Shown here: positions 1 to 5,849 of the stretch, in pieces
How positions within the stretch are numbered: position 1 is the stretch's first letter
How the letters are laid out: the number at the start of each line of letters is the position of its first letter
Assembly (NCBI GenBank): GCA_902494375.1
Contig: CABUTL010000051.1
Span: 1 to 7,950, forward strand
Direction: 5' to 3'
Origin: an uncultured Collinsella sp.
Lineage (GTDB): Bacteria; Actinomycetota; Coriobacteriia; Coriobacteriales; Coriobacteriaceae
Length of the DNA stretch: 7,950 nucleotides
Program-made: the position numbers and the translations under genes
Notes under the pieces: model-generated
The model's input: the letters and a program-made list of their open reading frames with translations, nothing else
What the model was told of the DNA's origin: nothing
The model's database searches: none

Positions 1-87
1 GACCGTGATCAAACGTGCGAGGCCGTTGAGGGAACGGCGTCCGAGCAGGCGGTAAAACTTGCCAAGATTATCGAGGGGATGGCATAG
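1..87 (+). CDS. etfB: Electron transfer flavoprotein beta subunit, C-terminal end only (partial)
   Basis: Frame 1 is open from the first base to a TAG at 85-87 and encodes 28 residues, DRDQTCEAVEGTASEQAVKL and then AKIIEGMA. The pattern of a short G-x-A-x-E-x-A segment followed by an amphipathic final helix matches the tail of EtfB proteins, which pair with EtfA to form the ETF heterodimer. The stop codon abuts the etfA start with no gap, the arrangement usual for etfB-etfA operons with translational coupling. The 5' end lies outside the window, so the AMP/FAD-binding part and any bifurcation signatures cannot be examined. The call rests mainly on position next to etfA; the fragment alone would be weak evidence. 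Confidence 0.8.
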   Translation, partial: DRDQTCEAVEGTASEQAVKLAKIIEGMA

Positions 88-1293
88 ATGAGCGGACTGA
101 TTATCGATAGCGAAGCCTGTATCGGCTGCGGTCGCTGCGTTCGCGCCTGTGCCTCGGGTGGCATCGTAGTGGAAGGCGAGCGACCCAGCCGATGCGCCCG
201 CGTAACCGACGGCTGCATCCTATGCGGTGGGTGCGTCGACGCCTGCCCCGTCAACGCTATCTCGATCGAGCGTGACGAGGCCGCTGGTACGGTGGACCTT
301 GATGCATATCGAGACATTTGGGTCTTCGTGCAGACTGACGAGCACGATGCCGTGGCTCCCGTGGCCTACGAGCTCATGGGCAAGGGGCGCGAGCTTGCCG
401 ATGCTCGCGGCTGCCGTCTGGTGGCACTGGTCGGCATGAGCCCCGAGGGCTCGCTTGGGGACCTGGAGCATCTGGTTTGCGCGGGCGCCGACGAAGTCCT
501 GGCCTGTCGCGACGAGCGCCTGCGCCAAAACGATGCGGAGGTCTACGCCCGCTTGATCTGCGATTTGGTAGCCGAACGCAAACCCGAGGCCATCCTATAC
601 GGTGCGACCGCTTTTGGCCGCGAACTGGCACCCGGCGTTGCCGTGCGTTTGCAGACGGGTCTTACGGCCGACTGCACCGTGCTTTCGATGGATGCGGAGA
701 CGGGCCTACTGCAGCAGACGCGCCCGGCGTTTGGCGGCAACTTGATGGCCACCATCGTCTGCCCCAACCACCGTCCGCAGATGGCAACGGTGCGCTCCGG
801 TATCTTTAAGGCTCCCGACTTCGACTACGGCCGCTCCGGCACGATCACCCAGATATCACTTGCGGATGATGCTAAGGCTCGTGTCGAGATCTCGATTCCC
901 GCCGAGGGGTGGGGACAGCAGGCTTCGATCGCCGATGCCGAGCGCCTGGTCGTGGTGGGTCGCGGCATTGGTTCCAAGAAAAATCTGCCGCTGATGCGAA
1001 GGCTCGCCGAGGCTCTGGGAGCCGAGCTTGGCTGCACGCGACCTGTCGTGGAGGCCGGCTGGTTGGAGTATCGCCATCAGATTGGCCAGACGGGCGTATC
1101 GGTTTCGCCCAAGCTTCTCGTGAGTATCGGTGTTTCGGGCGCCATCCAGCATCTTGCCGGCATCGGTGGGGCTGAGTGCATTATCGCCATCAACGAGGAC
1201 CCGGATGCCCCCATTTTTGGTACTGCCCAGTACAAGGTTGTCGGCGATGCCGTCGAGGTCGTCGAGGAGCTGCTGGCTCAGCTTGAGCGCTAG
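88..1293 (+). CDS. etfA: Electron transfer flavoprotein alpha subunit with N-terminal 2x[4Fe-4S] ferredoxin domain
   Basis: This 401-residue protein is the FAD-binding alpha subunit of an ETF, a cytosolic electron carrier between flavin dehydrogenases and other redox partners. Residues 1-60 form a bacterial ferredoxin domain with two CxxCxxCxxxC motifs (C11, C14, C17, C21 and C43, C46, C49, C53, the second followed by Pro). Residues about 75-260 are the ETF alpha/beta domain. Residues about 284-400 are the C-terminal FAD domain, with GRGIG at 291-295, QIGQTG at 331-336, SIGVSGAIQHLAG at 346-358 and the DAPIF segment at 373-377. A plain EtfA is roughly 310-340 residues, so the ferredoxin accounts for the extra length. 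The ATG directly follows the etfB stop, and GAGGGG at 73-78 lies nine bases upstream. Ferredoxin-EtfA fusions are known in anaerobes, for example in caffeyl-CoA reductase and lactate dehydrogenase ETF complexes. Bifurcation here is a possibility, not shown. No dehydrogenase partner is visible. Confidence 0.95.
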   Translation: MSGLIIDSEACIGCGRCVRACASGGIVVEGERPSRCARVTDGCILCGGCVDACPVNAISIERDEAAGTVDLDAYRDIWVFVQTDEHDAVAPVAYELMGKGRELADARGCRLVALVGMSPEGSLGDLEHLVCAGADEVLACRDERLRQNDAEVYARLICDLVAERKPEAILYGATAFGRELAPGVAVRLQTGLTADCTVLSMDAETGLLQQTRPAFGGNLMATIVCPNHRPQMATVRSGIFKAPDFDYGRSGTITQISLADDAKARVEISIPAEGWGQQASIADAERLVVVGRGIGSKKNLPLMRRLAEALGAELGCTRPVVEAGWLEYRHQIGQTGVSVSPKLLVSIGVSGAIQHLAGIGGAECIIAINEDPDAPIFGTAQYKVVGDAVEVVEELLAQLER

Positions 1294-2102
1294 GCGCGCG
1301 CCAGCCAGTCGCGCATCTCGTCCTTAAGGCGGCTCCAAGTTGCCTGCGTGGCGGGGTCGGTAAAGGGCCGCGTGATGCCAAAAGGCGCGTCGAGCAGGCG
1401 GTAGATATTGCCCTGCTCGCGCGCCAGCGCGCGGCTCGCTGGATAGACGAGCTCAAACATAAAGCAGATGAGCCCCACCAGGTAGTCCGCCGGCTCGTTG
1501 CGCTCGTCGCGCGCGACGCAGCGGTGCTCGTCAAAGGCGGCAAGTGTCGGCGACGAGAAACGGCTGCCGAGAAACGTCTTCTCGTCCACCTTGAGGATGG
1601 TGTCGACGGTGCTGTCGGCGATGGTACGCATAATGTCGATCTTGTCGCCATCGCGCACGATATCGCAGAAGCTCCGCGTGCGCTCGTCGAGCTGCGCGGG
1701 TAGACGGAAATCGCTGTGATAGGCAATGCTCGCTCGGATGAGCTCATCTTCTGCCGGGTCATCGATAAAGTCGCGGATGCTCGTTACGGCGGGTGCATCG
1801 GCGGGATTCTCGCCAAAGAGGATCTCGATGCCCAGCACCGCATGGCTCATGCTCTCGGCGTCCTTAAAGGTGTCCCAGCGTCGCAGCTGCTCAAAGCGGC
1901 CCATATCGTGCAGCAGGCCGCAAAGCCATGCCAGGTCAATATCTTCTGACGACCAGCCCTGCTCGCGCGCTACGGCATCGCATGCCTCGGCCACGTGGTA
2001 CGTATGCTCGATTTTGAGCGCGATGCGTGGGTTGGTGGCGTCGTAGGCATCGGTGTAGCTTTTGAAGGCCGCGCGCGCCCGGTCTCGATCGATAGCTGTC
2101 AT
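1290..2102 (-). CDS. HD-domain metal-dependent phosphohydrolase of unknown substrate
   Basis: This 270-residue soluble protein has an HD domain, the fold of metal-dependent phosphohydrolases acting on nucleotides and other phosphate esters. The metal-site residues appear in order: H36 (in HTYHVAE), the H65-D66 doublet in GLLHDMGRF, H87 (SHAVLG), H129 (AYHS) and D153 (DGDKIDIMR). The H..HD..H..H..D pattern suits a site with two metals. The C-terminal third (about 200-270) is helical with no motif I recognise. It is not an HD-GYP protein, as no GYP motif is present, and there is no synthetase or GGDEF domain. The start is the ATG at 2102-2100, preceded on its strand by AGGAAG (2113-2108) at a five-base gap. 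It is transcribed toward etfA, and its TAG overlaps the etfA TAG. The substrate cannot be told from sequence or neighbours. Confidence 0.88.
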   Translation of the reverse strand: MTAIDRDRARAAFKSYTDAYDATNPRIALKIEHTYHVAEACDAVAREQGWSSEDIDLAWLCGLLHDMGRFEQLRRWDTFKDAESMSHAVLGIEILFGENPADAPAVTSIRDFIDDPAEDELIRASIAYHSDFRLPAQLDERTRSFCDIVRDGDKIDIMRTIADSTVDTILKVDEKTFLGSRFSSPTLAAFDEHRCVARDERNEPADYLVGLICFMFELVYPASRALAREQGNIYRLLDAPFGITRPFTDPATQATWSRLKDEMRDWLARA

Positions 2103-2142
2103 AATGACTTCCTAAAAAGTTGTGTCTTTCGATCCGGTGGCA

Positions 2143-2148
2143 ATTGTA
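2143..2148 (-). promoter_or_regulatory. Possible -10 element for the HD-domain gene
   Basis: Reading the minus strand, TACAAT matches the TATAAT consensus at five of six positions. It would place a transcription start near 2136 and leave a leader of about 34 bases before the ATG. No good -35 hexamer lies at a normal spacing; CCGACA occurs at a short spacing of 15 bases. This is a weak call. Confidence 0.3.
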
Positions 2149-2214
2149 GGTGAACTCGGTTGCTGTCGGATGATGATTCTGCCGTATCGCTACATGCGGC
2201 TCGGAGACCTTGTC

Positions 2215-2218
2215 AGGA
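2215..2218 (+). promoter_or_regulatory. Ribosome binding site supporting the azlC start at 2229
   Basis: AGGA lies ten bases before the ATG at 2229, in the purine-rich context AGGATGAGAAG. The further upstream in-frame TTG at 2160 has only CTCGG-type sequence in front of it, so the ATG at 2229 is preferred. Confidence 0.5.
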
Positions 2219-2228
2219 TGAGAAGCGT

Positions 2229-2921
2229 ATGGTGCTCAAAATCGTTAGAACCGTCTGGCCGGTGATGCTTACCTATGTTGCAATAGGCGCGCCGTGCGGA
2301 ATGATCATGGGGCAGACGGGAATGGAGCCCTGGATGGTCTTTGCCCTGAGCAGCACGTTTGTGACGGGCAGCGGGCAGTTTATGATCTGCAACCTGTGGC
2401 TGGCGGGTGTGCCTGCAGCATCGATCGTCGCGAGCGTCGCCGCAATCTCCTCGCGCTTTGCGCTTTACTCGGCATCGATCGCACCGCATCTGATGGGTGC
2501 CTCGAAGCGTCAGACGCTGGCTGTTGCCGCGACACTTACCGAGGAGGCATACGGCATCTCGCTTGCCAAGTTGGTTGAAGGGGAGGATTGGGGCCCGCGT
2601 GAGTCCTTCGTGCTCAACGTGATCCTTATCGCAACATGGGGCGTTTCGTGTACGACGGGCGCCATCGTCGGCGCCGTTGTCGATGTTCCCACCGCCATTG
2701 CGGCCTTTGTCTGCACCTCACTCTTTATCTGCCTGCTCTTTTCGCAGCGGCTGTCGCGCGGCAACGTTGTCGCGGCGGTTTCGGGCGCGGTGTCCGTCGC
2801 CGTATGCAAGTTCTTGGGCCTCACGAATATTGCCGTGCCGGCAAGCGTCGTGGCCGGCATTGCCATTGCGTTGGCGTGCGATGCTGTATTTGACGGAAGA
2901 GGTGCCCGCGATGCCCGTTAA
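2229..2921 (+). CDS. azlC: AzlC family branched-chain amino acid exporter, large subunit
   Basis: The 230-residue integral membrane protein belongs to the AzlC family, the large subunit of AzlCD/BrnFE-type exporters that move branched-chain and some other amino acids out of the cell. Family features visible are the first helix with PVMLTYVAIGAPCG (11-24), TGSGQFM (46-52), the SSRFALYSASIAPHL segment (74-88) and the TEEAYGI loop (104-110), equivalent to the TDE-containing loop of relatives. About six further hydrophobic segments follow up to residue 218. I chose the ATG at 2229 because it has an AGGA at 2215-2218 and gives normal family length. Starting at the TTG at 2160 would add 23 polar residues unlike a family N terminus. 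The last 11 bases overlap azlD, implying co-translation. The substrate range is inferred from the family and has not been tested here. Confidence 0.92.
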   Translation: MVLKIVRTVWPVMLTYVAIGAPCGMIMGQTGMEPWMVFALSSTFVTGSGQFMICNLWLAGVPAASIVASVAAISSRFALYSASIAPHLMGASKRQTLAVAATLTEEAYGISLAKLVEGEDWGPRESFVLNVILIATWGVSCTTGAIVGAVVDVPTAIAAFVCTSLFICLLFSQRLSRGNVVAAVSGAVSVAVCKFLGLTNIAVPASVVAGIAIALACDAVFDGRGARDAR

Positions 2922-3234
2922 CGAGTTCTTGGTTCTGTGGCTGTCGTCGTGGGCTGCTATCGCGTTCTTTCGCATCGCGCCGGCGTTCGCCTTGCGCGGG
3001 CGGACCCTGTCGCCCCGCATTACCGAGGCCCTGGGCTATATCCCGCCCGCTGCCTTTGCCGCGCTGGTCGCCAACGACTTGGTGAGCCCCGGCGCGTTCG
3101 ACGCGGGACTCTGGCCTGCCTTGGTCCCCTGGATTGCGGCCGCCGGCGTCGTGGTCGTGGCGGTCAAGACAAAATCGATGCTGTGGTGCTGCGTCTCGGG
3201 CATCGTACTCTATATCGTCTTGAGCCTTATATAG
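2911..3234 (+). CDS. azlD: AzlD family branched-chain amino acid exporter, small subunit
   Basis: This small 107-residue membrane protein has about four hydrophobic segments (roughly 6-26, 44-57, 68-86, 90-107) and the AzlD-type core RIAPAFALRGRTL (21-33) followed by LGYIPPAAFAALV (41-53). AzlD is the partner required by AzlC in two-component amino acid exporters. The ATG at 2911 lies inside the end of azlC in another frame (11-base overlap) and is preceded by GGAAGAGG at 2895-2902 with an eight-base gap. An in-frame ATG at 2881 would add ten residues, but it lacks a comparable site and gives an atypical N terminus. The overlap and gene order are the classic azlC-azlD arrangement, so the pair very likely works as one unit. 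No Lrp-type regulator gene lies beside it in this window. Confidence 0.92.
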   Translation: MPVNEFLVLWLSSWAAIAFFRIAPAFALRGRTLSPRITEALGYIPPAAFAALVANDLVSPGAFDAGLWPALVPWIAAAGVVVVAVKTKSMLWCCVSGIVLYIVLSLI

Positions 3235-3324
3235 GGGTGGCGTCGCGGGCGCCGAATCTCGTTCCATCCCAACTTGTCGAATTTTTCACCGAGCTGGTCT
3301 ATTTCTTCTGGTACCATGGTCAAA

Positions 3325-3340
3325 CTTTACTGTAGCAAAG
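3325..3340. promoter_or_regulatory. Candidate operator: 16-base near-palindrome upstream of kdgT
   Basis: The sequence CTTTACTGTAGCAAAG has dyad symmetry CTTTnCTnnAGnAAAG, so 12 of 16 positions are symmetric. It sits 45 bases upstream of the kdgT ATG in an A/T-rich patch of the 150-base gap after azlD. Size and symmetry resemble a binding site for a dimeric repressor such as a LacI- or GntR-type regulator. The site is seen directly; the role is inference, and no convincing -35/-10 pair could be assigned around it. Confidence 0.28.
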
Positions 3341-3384
3341 CGTGACGTGGGCTTTTGTACACCGTCAGCGGAAATGGGGGTTTC

Positions 3385-4407
3385 ATGGCACAGGAAGCGA
3401 CCGCCAACGAGCAAAAGAAATTCAAGGTCCCGCGCATCCCGGGCGACATCATGATCTATCCGATGATCGTCGGTCTTTTGCTCAACACCTTCTGCCCGCA
3501 GGTTTTTGAGATCGGCGGCTTCTTTACGGCTGCCTGCCGCGGTGGCTCCAATACCATCGTCGCCGCGATCCTGCTGTTTGTGGGCGCCGGCATCAGCTTC
3601 AAGTCCACGCCGGGCGCCATCAAGACCGGCATCGTCGTGCTGATTCCCAAGCTGGTCGTCGCAGCGGCTCTCGGCCTGGGCGTGGCATATTTCTTTAACG
3701 ATAACTTCCTGGGTCTGAGCTCCGTGTCTATCATCGGCGGCATTACGTTTTGCAACATGGCGCTCTATACGGGCATCATGGGCGAGTTCGGCGATGAGTC
3801 CGAGCAGGGCGCCGTCGGTATCCTGTTCTTTACGGCCGGCCCCGCCGTCACGATGATCATCCTTGGTGTTTCGGGCCTTGCCAACATCCCTGTCGGTACT
3901 ATCATCGGCTCCATTTTGCCGCTCGTTATCGGCATGGTTCTGGGCAACCTGTTCCCGTTTATCAAGAACCTGCTAGTTCCCGGTGCCAACCCTGCGATTG
4001 CCGTCATCGGATTTCAGCTTGGCGCGTCCATGAGCCTGTCGAGCTTTATCACCGGTGGTATTTCCGGCATCTTGCTGGGCCTTGTCACGCTGTTTGTCGT
4101 CGGTCCCATCACCTTTGCGTTCGAGCGCCTGTGCGGTGGTAACGGCAAGGCTGCCGTGGCTTGTTCCACCATCGCCGGCACGGCTATGACCACGCCGGTT
4201 GCTCTCGCCGAGGTCGCGCCGCGCTACGCCGAGCTTGCGCCCACCGCGTACGCCCAGATTGCCACTGCCGTTATCATCACGGCAATCATGGCTCCGATTC
4301 TGACCGGCTGGGTCGACAAGAAGTTCTGCCAGGGCAAGGAGGACCTGTCGCCTGCCGGTGTCGAGGCCATCGAGGAGGCCGTCGCGACCGACATCGACGG
4401 CGAGTAA
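3385..4407 (+). CDS. kdgT: 2-keto-3-deoxygluconate permease (KdgT family)
   Basis: This 340-residue polytopic membrane protein imports 2-keto-3-deoxygluconate, an intermediate of pectin and uronate breakdown, by cation symport in characterised relatives. Family hallmarks run the full length: IPGDIMIYPMIVGLLLNTFCP (18-38), TFCNMALYTGIMGEFGDESE (121-140), the AGPAVTMIILGVSGLANI stretch (151-168), FQLGASMSL (210-218), GGNGKAAVACSTIAGTAMTT (251-270) with the TPVALAEVAP segment, and IITAIMAPILT (297-307). Length is close to the roughly 327 residues of the enterobacterial protein, with a slightly longer polar N terminus and an acidic C-terminal tail (322-340). The ATG at 3385 follows a G-rich stretch at 3376-3380 and begins the expected N terminus; an in-frame TTG at 3355 is less likely. 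No kdgK, kdgA or uronate isomerase gene lies beside it here, so the exact substrate is inferred from the family. Confidence 0.93.
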   Translation: MAQEATANEQKKFKVPRIPGDIMIYPMIVGLLLNTFCPQVFEIGGFFTAACRGGSNTIVAAILLFVGAGISFKSTPGAIKTGIVVLIPKLVVAAALGLGVAYFFNDNFLGLSSVSIIGGITFCNMALYTGIMGEFGDESEQGAVGILFFTAGPAVTMIILGVSGLANIPVGTIIGSILPLVIGMVLGNLFPFIKNLLVPGANPAIAVIGFQLGASMSLSSFITGGISGILLGLVTLFVVGPITFAFERLCGGNGKAAVACSTIAGTAMTTPVALAEVAPRYAELAPTAYAQIATAVIITAIMAPILTGWVDKKFCQGKEDLSPAGVEAIEEAVATDIDGE

Positions 4408-4417
4408 CGGCCGTTAC
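4404..4417. repeat. Perfect 14-base palindrome over the kdgT stop codon
   Basis: GTAACGGCCGTTAC is identical to its reverse complement and includes the TAA stop of kdgT. In RNA it could form a five-pair stem with a GGCC loop. No T-run follows, so it is not a terminator by itself. A protein-binding role or chance are both open. Confidence 0.6.
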
Positions 4418-4453
4418 CGATAATTGATTCCGGCGTGCAATTCGCGCCGTCCG

Positions 4454-4495
4454 AGCGCCCGAACAGAAACTGTTTTGCAGTGATGTTCGGGCGCT
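4454..4495 (+). terminator. Strong hairpin after kdgT, likely transcription terminator with weak T-run
   Basis: Left arm AGCGCCCGAACA (4454-4465) and right arm TGTTCGGGCGCT (4484-4495) are perfect 12-base complements. The intervening 18 bases can fold further, with ACTG (4469-4472) pairing with CAGT (4478-4481) around TTTTG. Only TTT at 4494-4497 overlaps and follows the stem, so termination may be partial. It begins 46 bases after the kdgT stop and is the natural end of that transcript. Its right arm overlaps the spacer of the putative promoter of the next gene. Confidence 0.65.
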
Positions 4496-4505
4496 TTGCT
4501 ATGAT
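4475..4505 (+). promoter_or_regulatory. Candidate extended -10 promoter for the GGDEF gene
   Basis: TATGAT at 4500-4505 is preceded by TG one base upstream (TGCTATGAT, 4497-4505), the extended -10 form. TTGCAG at 4475-4480 could serve as -35, though its 19-base spacing is long. The predicted start falls near 4511-4513, about 85 bases before the GTG start codon of the diguanylate cyclase gene and within the following inverted repeat. Confidence 0.4.
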
Positions 4506-4506
4506 T

Positions 4507-4531
4507 CCCTTTACCCCTGCGGAGTAAAGGG
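4507..4531. repeat. Inverted repeat at the predicted start of the GGDEF transcript (operator or hairpin)
   Basis: CCCTTTAC (4507-4514) and GTAAAGGG (4524-4531) are perfect eight-base complements separated by CCCTGCGGA. Inside, CC and GG could extend the symmetry past one mismatch. It starts one base after the putative -10 TATGAT, a usual location for a repressor operator. As RNA it could instead be a stem-loop, either a second weak terminator for kdgT readthrough (GGTGTTTATT follows) or a 5' leader structure. The sequence does not decide between these. Confidence 0.5.
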
Positions 4532-4596
4532 GTGTTTATTGCCCTGATTCGAATTGGGCGATTCTGACCATTCGGATATTGAAGGGATGGCGTCTA

Positions 4597-5739
4597 GTGG
4601 TTAAGGCACTCAAGATTGAGATATTCCTGCTATGCATGATTGTTCTTATCGGGCTTGCCGCGCGAAGTCGTCGCTCCTTGTTCTCGAGCACCCTGCAGCT
4701 ATTGTTTAGCATGCTTGGCTACACCTCTGCCGCGTACATATTATTCGATATGATCTGGACGCTTTCGGATGGTGCGGACGGCACGTTGGGTATTGCTGCC
4801 AACTGGATTTCCAACGCGGTTTCGTTTTCGCTCTTTGCCATCGCGTGTCTCATTTGGTTTATCTATTCCGAGACGATGCAGGGCTCTCGCCTTGTGACCT
4901 CGCGCTATAGGGTGGTGCTTGTAACGTTGCCTACGGCTCTGGTGGTCGTGCTGGCGTTTACCAGTTACTGGACGCACGCCCTGTTCTATATCGATTCGCA
5001 GGGCGTGTATCGTCGCGGCTTTGCTTATATGATCCAGCCCATTGTCAGCTACTGTTACGTTATACATGCGTCCCTGCATGCGTTTGTGCAATCTCGCAGG
5101 GTCGAGAGCCTACAGACGAAGGCTATCTATCGAACCTTGGCATTTTTCGCCATTCCGGCCCTGGTGGGCGGTACCTTTCAGGTCGTATGCTCGGTGCCCG
5201 GCCTTTGTGTCGGCATAATGATTAGCATGTTGCTGCTCTATATCATCTGCCAGGAGCAGCTCATCTCGACCGACCCGTTGACTGGACTCAACAACCGCAA
5301 CCGTTTTGAGACCTATATGCTGTCACTCTTTTCAAATGTGGATCAGGCCGAAGATGTGTATCTGCTCATGATGGACGCCGACGGCTTTAAGCAGATTAAC
5401 GATCGCTATGGACATGTGGAGGGCGACCATGCTCTTCAGGTTATATCCGCTGCGCTCAAAGAGGTCTGCTCGGCGTCTGGTGGCTTTATCGCACGCTACG
5501 GTGGCGATGAGTTCGTGGTGCTCCAAAAGGCAGTGGCGGAACAGGATATCATGCATCTGTGCGCGACAATCAACGACGAGCTCGCGCATGCCGAGGTGCC
5601 GTATGCATTGCGGATGTCCATCGGTTGCGCGCGGGTCGGCGATAGTGTTGATACCTGGCAAGACTTACTTCGCGCTGCCGATGCGGAGCTCTACCGCGTC
5701 AAGGCCGAGAAAAAGAAAGCCGGCGTTCAGATACGCTAG
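4597..5739 (+). CDS. Membrane-anchored diguanylate cyclase (N-terminal multi-helix membrane domain plus GGDEF)
   Basis: This 380-residue protein is predicted to make cyclic di-GMP from two GTP at the inner face of the membrane. Residues about 4-218 contain six or seven hydrophobic segments (near 5-22, 33-55, 69-92, 106-124, 144-164, 181-198, 202-218), a possible sensory region with no named domain that I recognise. The GGDEF domain covers about 222-378: DPLTGLNNRNRF (226-237), the metal-binding MMDADGFKQINDRYGH (258-273, with D260), EGDHAL (275-280) and an intact GGDEF at 302-306. The terminal DAELYRVK (362-369) matches family ends. The product-inhibition I-site RxxD normally found five residues before GGDEF is missing (ASGG here). 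The GTG start at 4597 follows AGGGA at 4583-4587; the in-frame TTG at 4579 has no clear binding site. Catalytic activity is inferred from the intact motif. Confidence 0.92.
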   Translation: MVKALKIEIFLLCMIVLIGLAARSRRSLFSSTLQLLFSMLGYTSAAYILFDMIWTLSDGADGTLGIAANWISNAVSFSLFAIACLIWFIYSETMQGSRLVTSRYRVVLVTLPTALVVVLAFTSYWTHALFYIDSQGVYRRGFAYMIQPIVSYCYVIHASLHAFVQSRRVESLQTKAIYRTLAFFAIPALVGGTFQVVCSVPGLCVGIMISMLLLYIICQEQLISTDPLTGLNNRNRFETYMLSLFSNVDQAEDVYLLMMDADGFKQINDRYGHVEGDHALQVISAALKEVCSASGGFIARYGGDEFVVLQKAVAEQDIMHLCATINDELAHAEVPYALRMSIGCARVGDSVDTWQDLLRAADAELYRVKAEKKKAGVQIR

Positions 5740-5743
5740 GAAA

Positions 5744-5779
5744 AGGGGCACACGACCGCATGGATGGTCGTGCGCCCCT
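5744..5779. terminator. Bidirectional rho-independent terminator between convergent genes
   Basis: AGGGGCACACGACC (5744-5757) pairs with GGTCGTGCGCCCCT (5766-5779), a 14-pair stem with one A-C mismatch and an eight-base loop. On the minus strand the stem is followed by TTTT, the reverse of AAAA at 5741-5744, so it terminates the EamA gene best. On the plus strand only TATT follows. It lies five bases after the GGDEF gene stop and about 70 bases after the EamA stop. Confidence 0.8.
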
Positions 5780-5817
5780 ATTGCGTTGGCGGGATTAGTA
5801 GCGGCTGTCGAAGATAC

Positions 5818-5843
5818 GCCTCGGTTTTTTCTTGGAACGAGGC
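5818..5843 (-). repeat. Small inverted repeat after the EamA stop codon
   Basis: GCCTCG (5818-5823) and CGAGGC (5838-5843) are perfect complements around a 14-base T-rich loop (A-rich on the EamA transcript). It lies just downstream of the EamA stop. The stem is short and the T-run lies in the loop, so it is not called a terminator. Confidence 0.35.
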
Positions 5844-5849
5844 AGTTCG

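Noticed and set aside
220..1175. Several open frames of 70-110 codons on both strands within etfA
   Set aside because: They lie entirely inside a well-supported gene, have arginine- and proline-rich composition typical of out-of-frame high-GC DNA, and show no recognisable domains.
2160..2228. A 23-residue N-terminal extension of AzlC from a TTG start
   Set aside because: The extension is polar, unlike AzlC N termini, and the TTG lacks a binding site, while the ATG at 2229 has AGGA upstream and gives normal family length.
3235..3384. Search for a promoter or terminator between azlD and kdgT
   Set aside because: GGCG/CGCC near 3239-3256 has no T-run, and no -35/-10 pair of reasonable quality and spacing was found (TTGTCG at 3274 has no fitting -10). 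Only the near-palindrome at 3325-3340 is kept.
4408..4596. A c-di-GMP (GEMM) or other riboswitch in the GGDEF leader
   Set aside because: The leader from the putative start is only about 85 bases, and I do not see conserved GEMM-type core sequence; the visible structure is simple inverted repeats.
4587..4604. A tiny leader ORF (ATG GCG TCT AGT GGT TAA) overlapping the GGDEF start
   Set aside because: Five codons are too few to support coding, and the ATG sits inside the purine-rich ribosome binding region of the GTG start; it is most likely chance.
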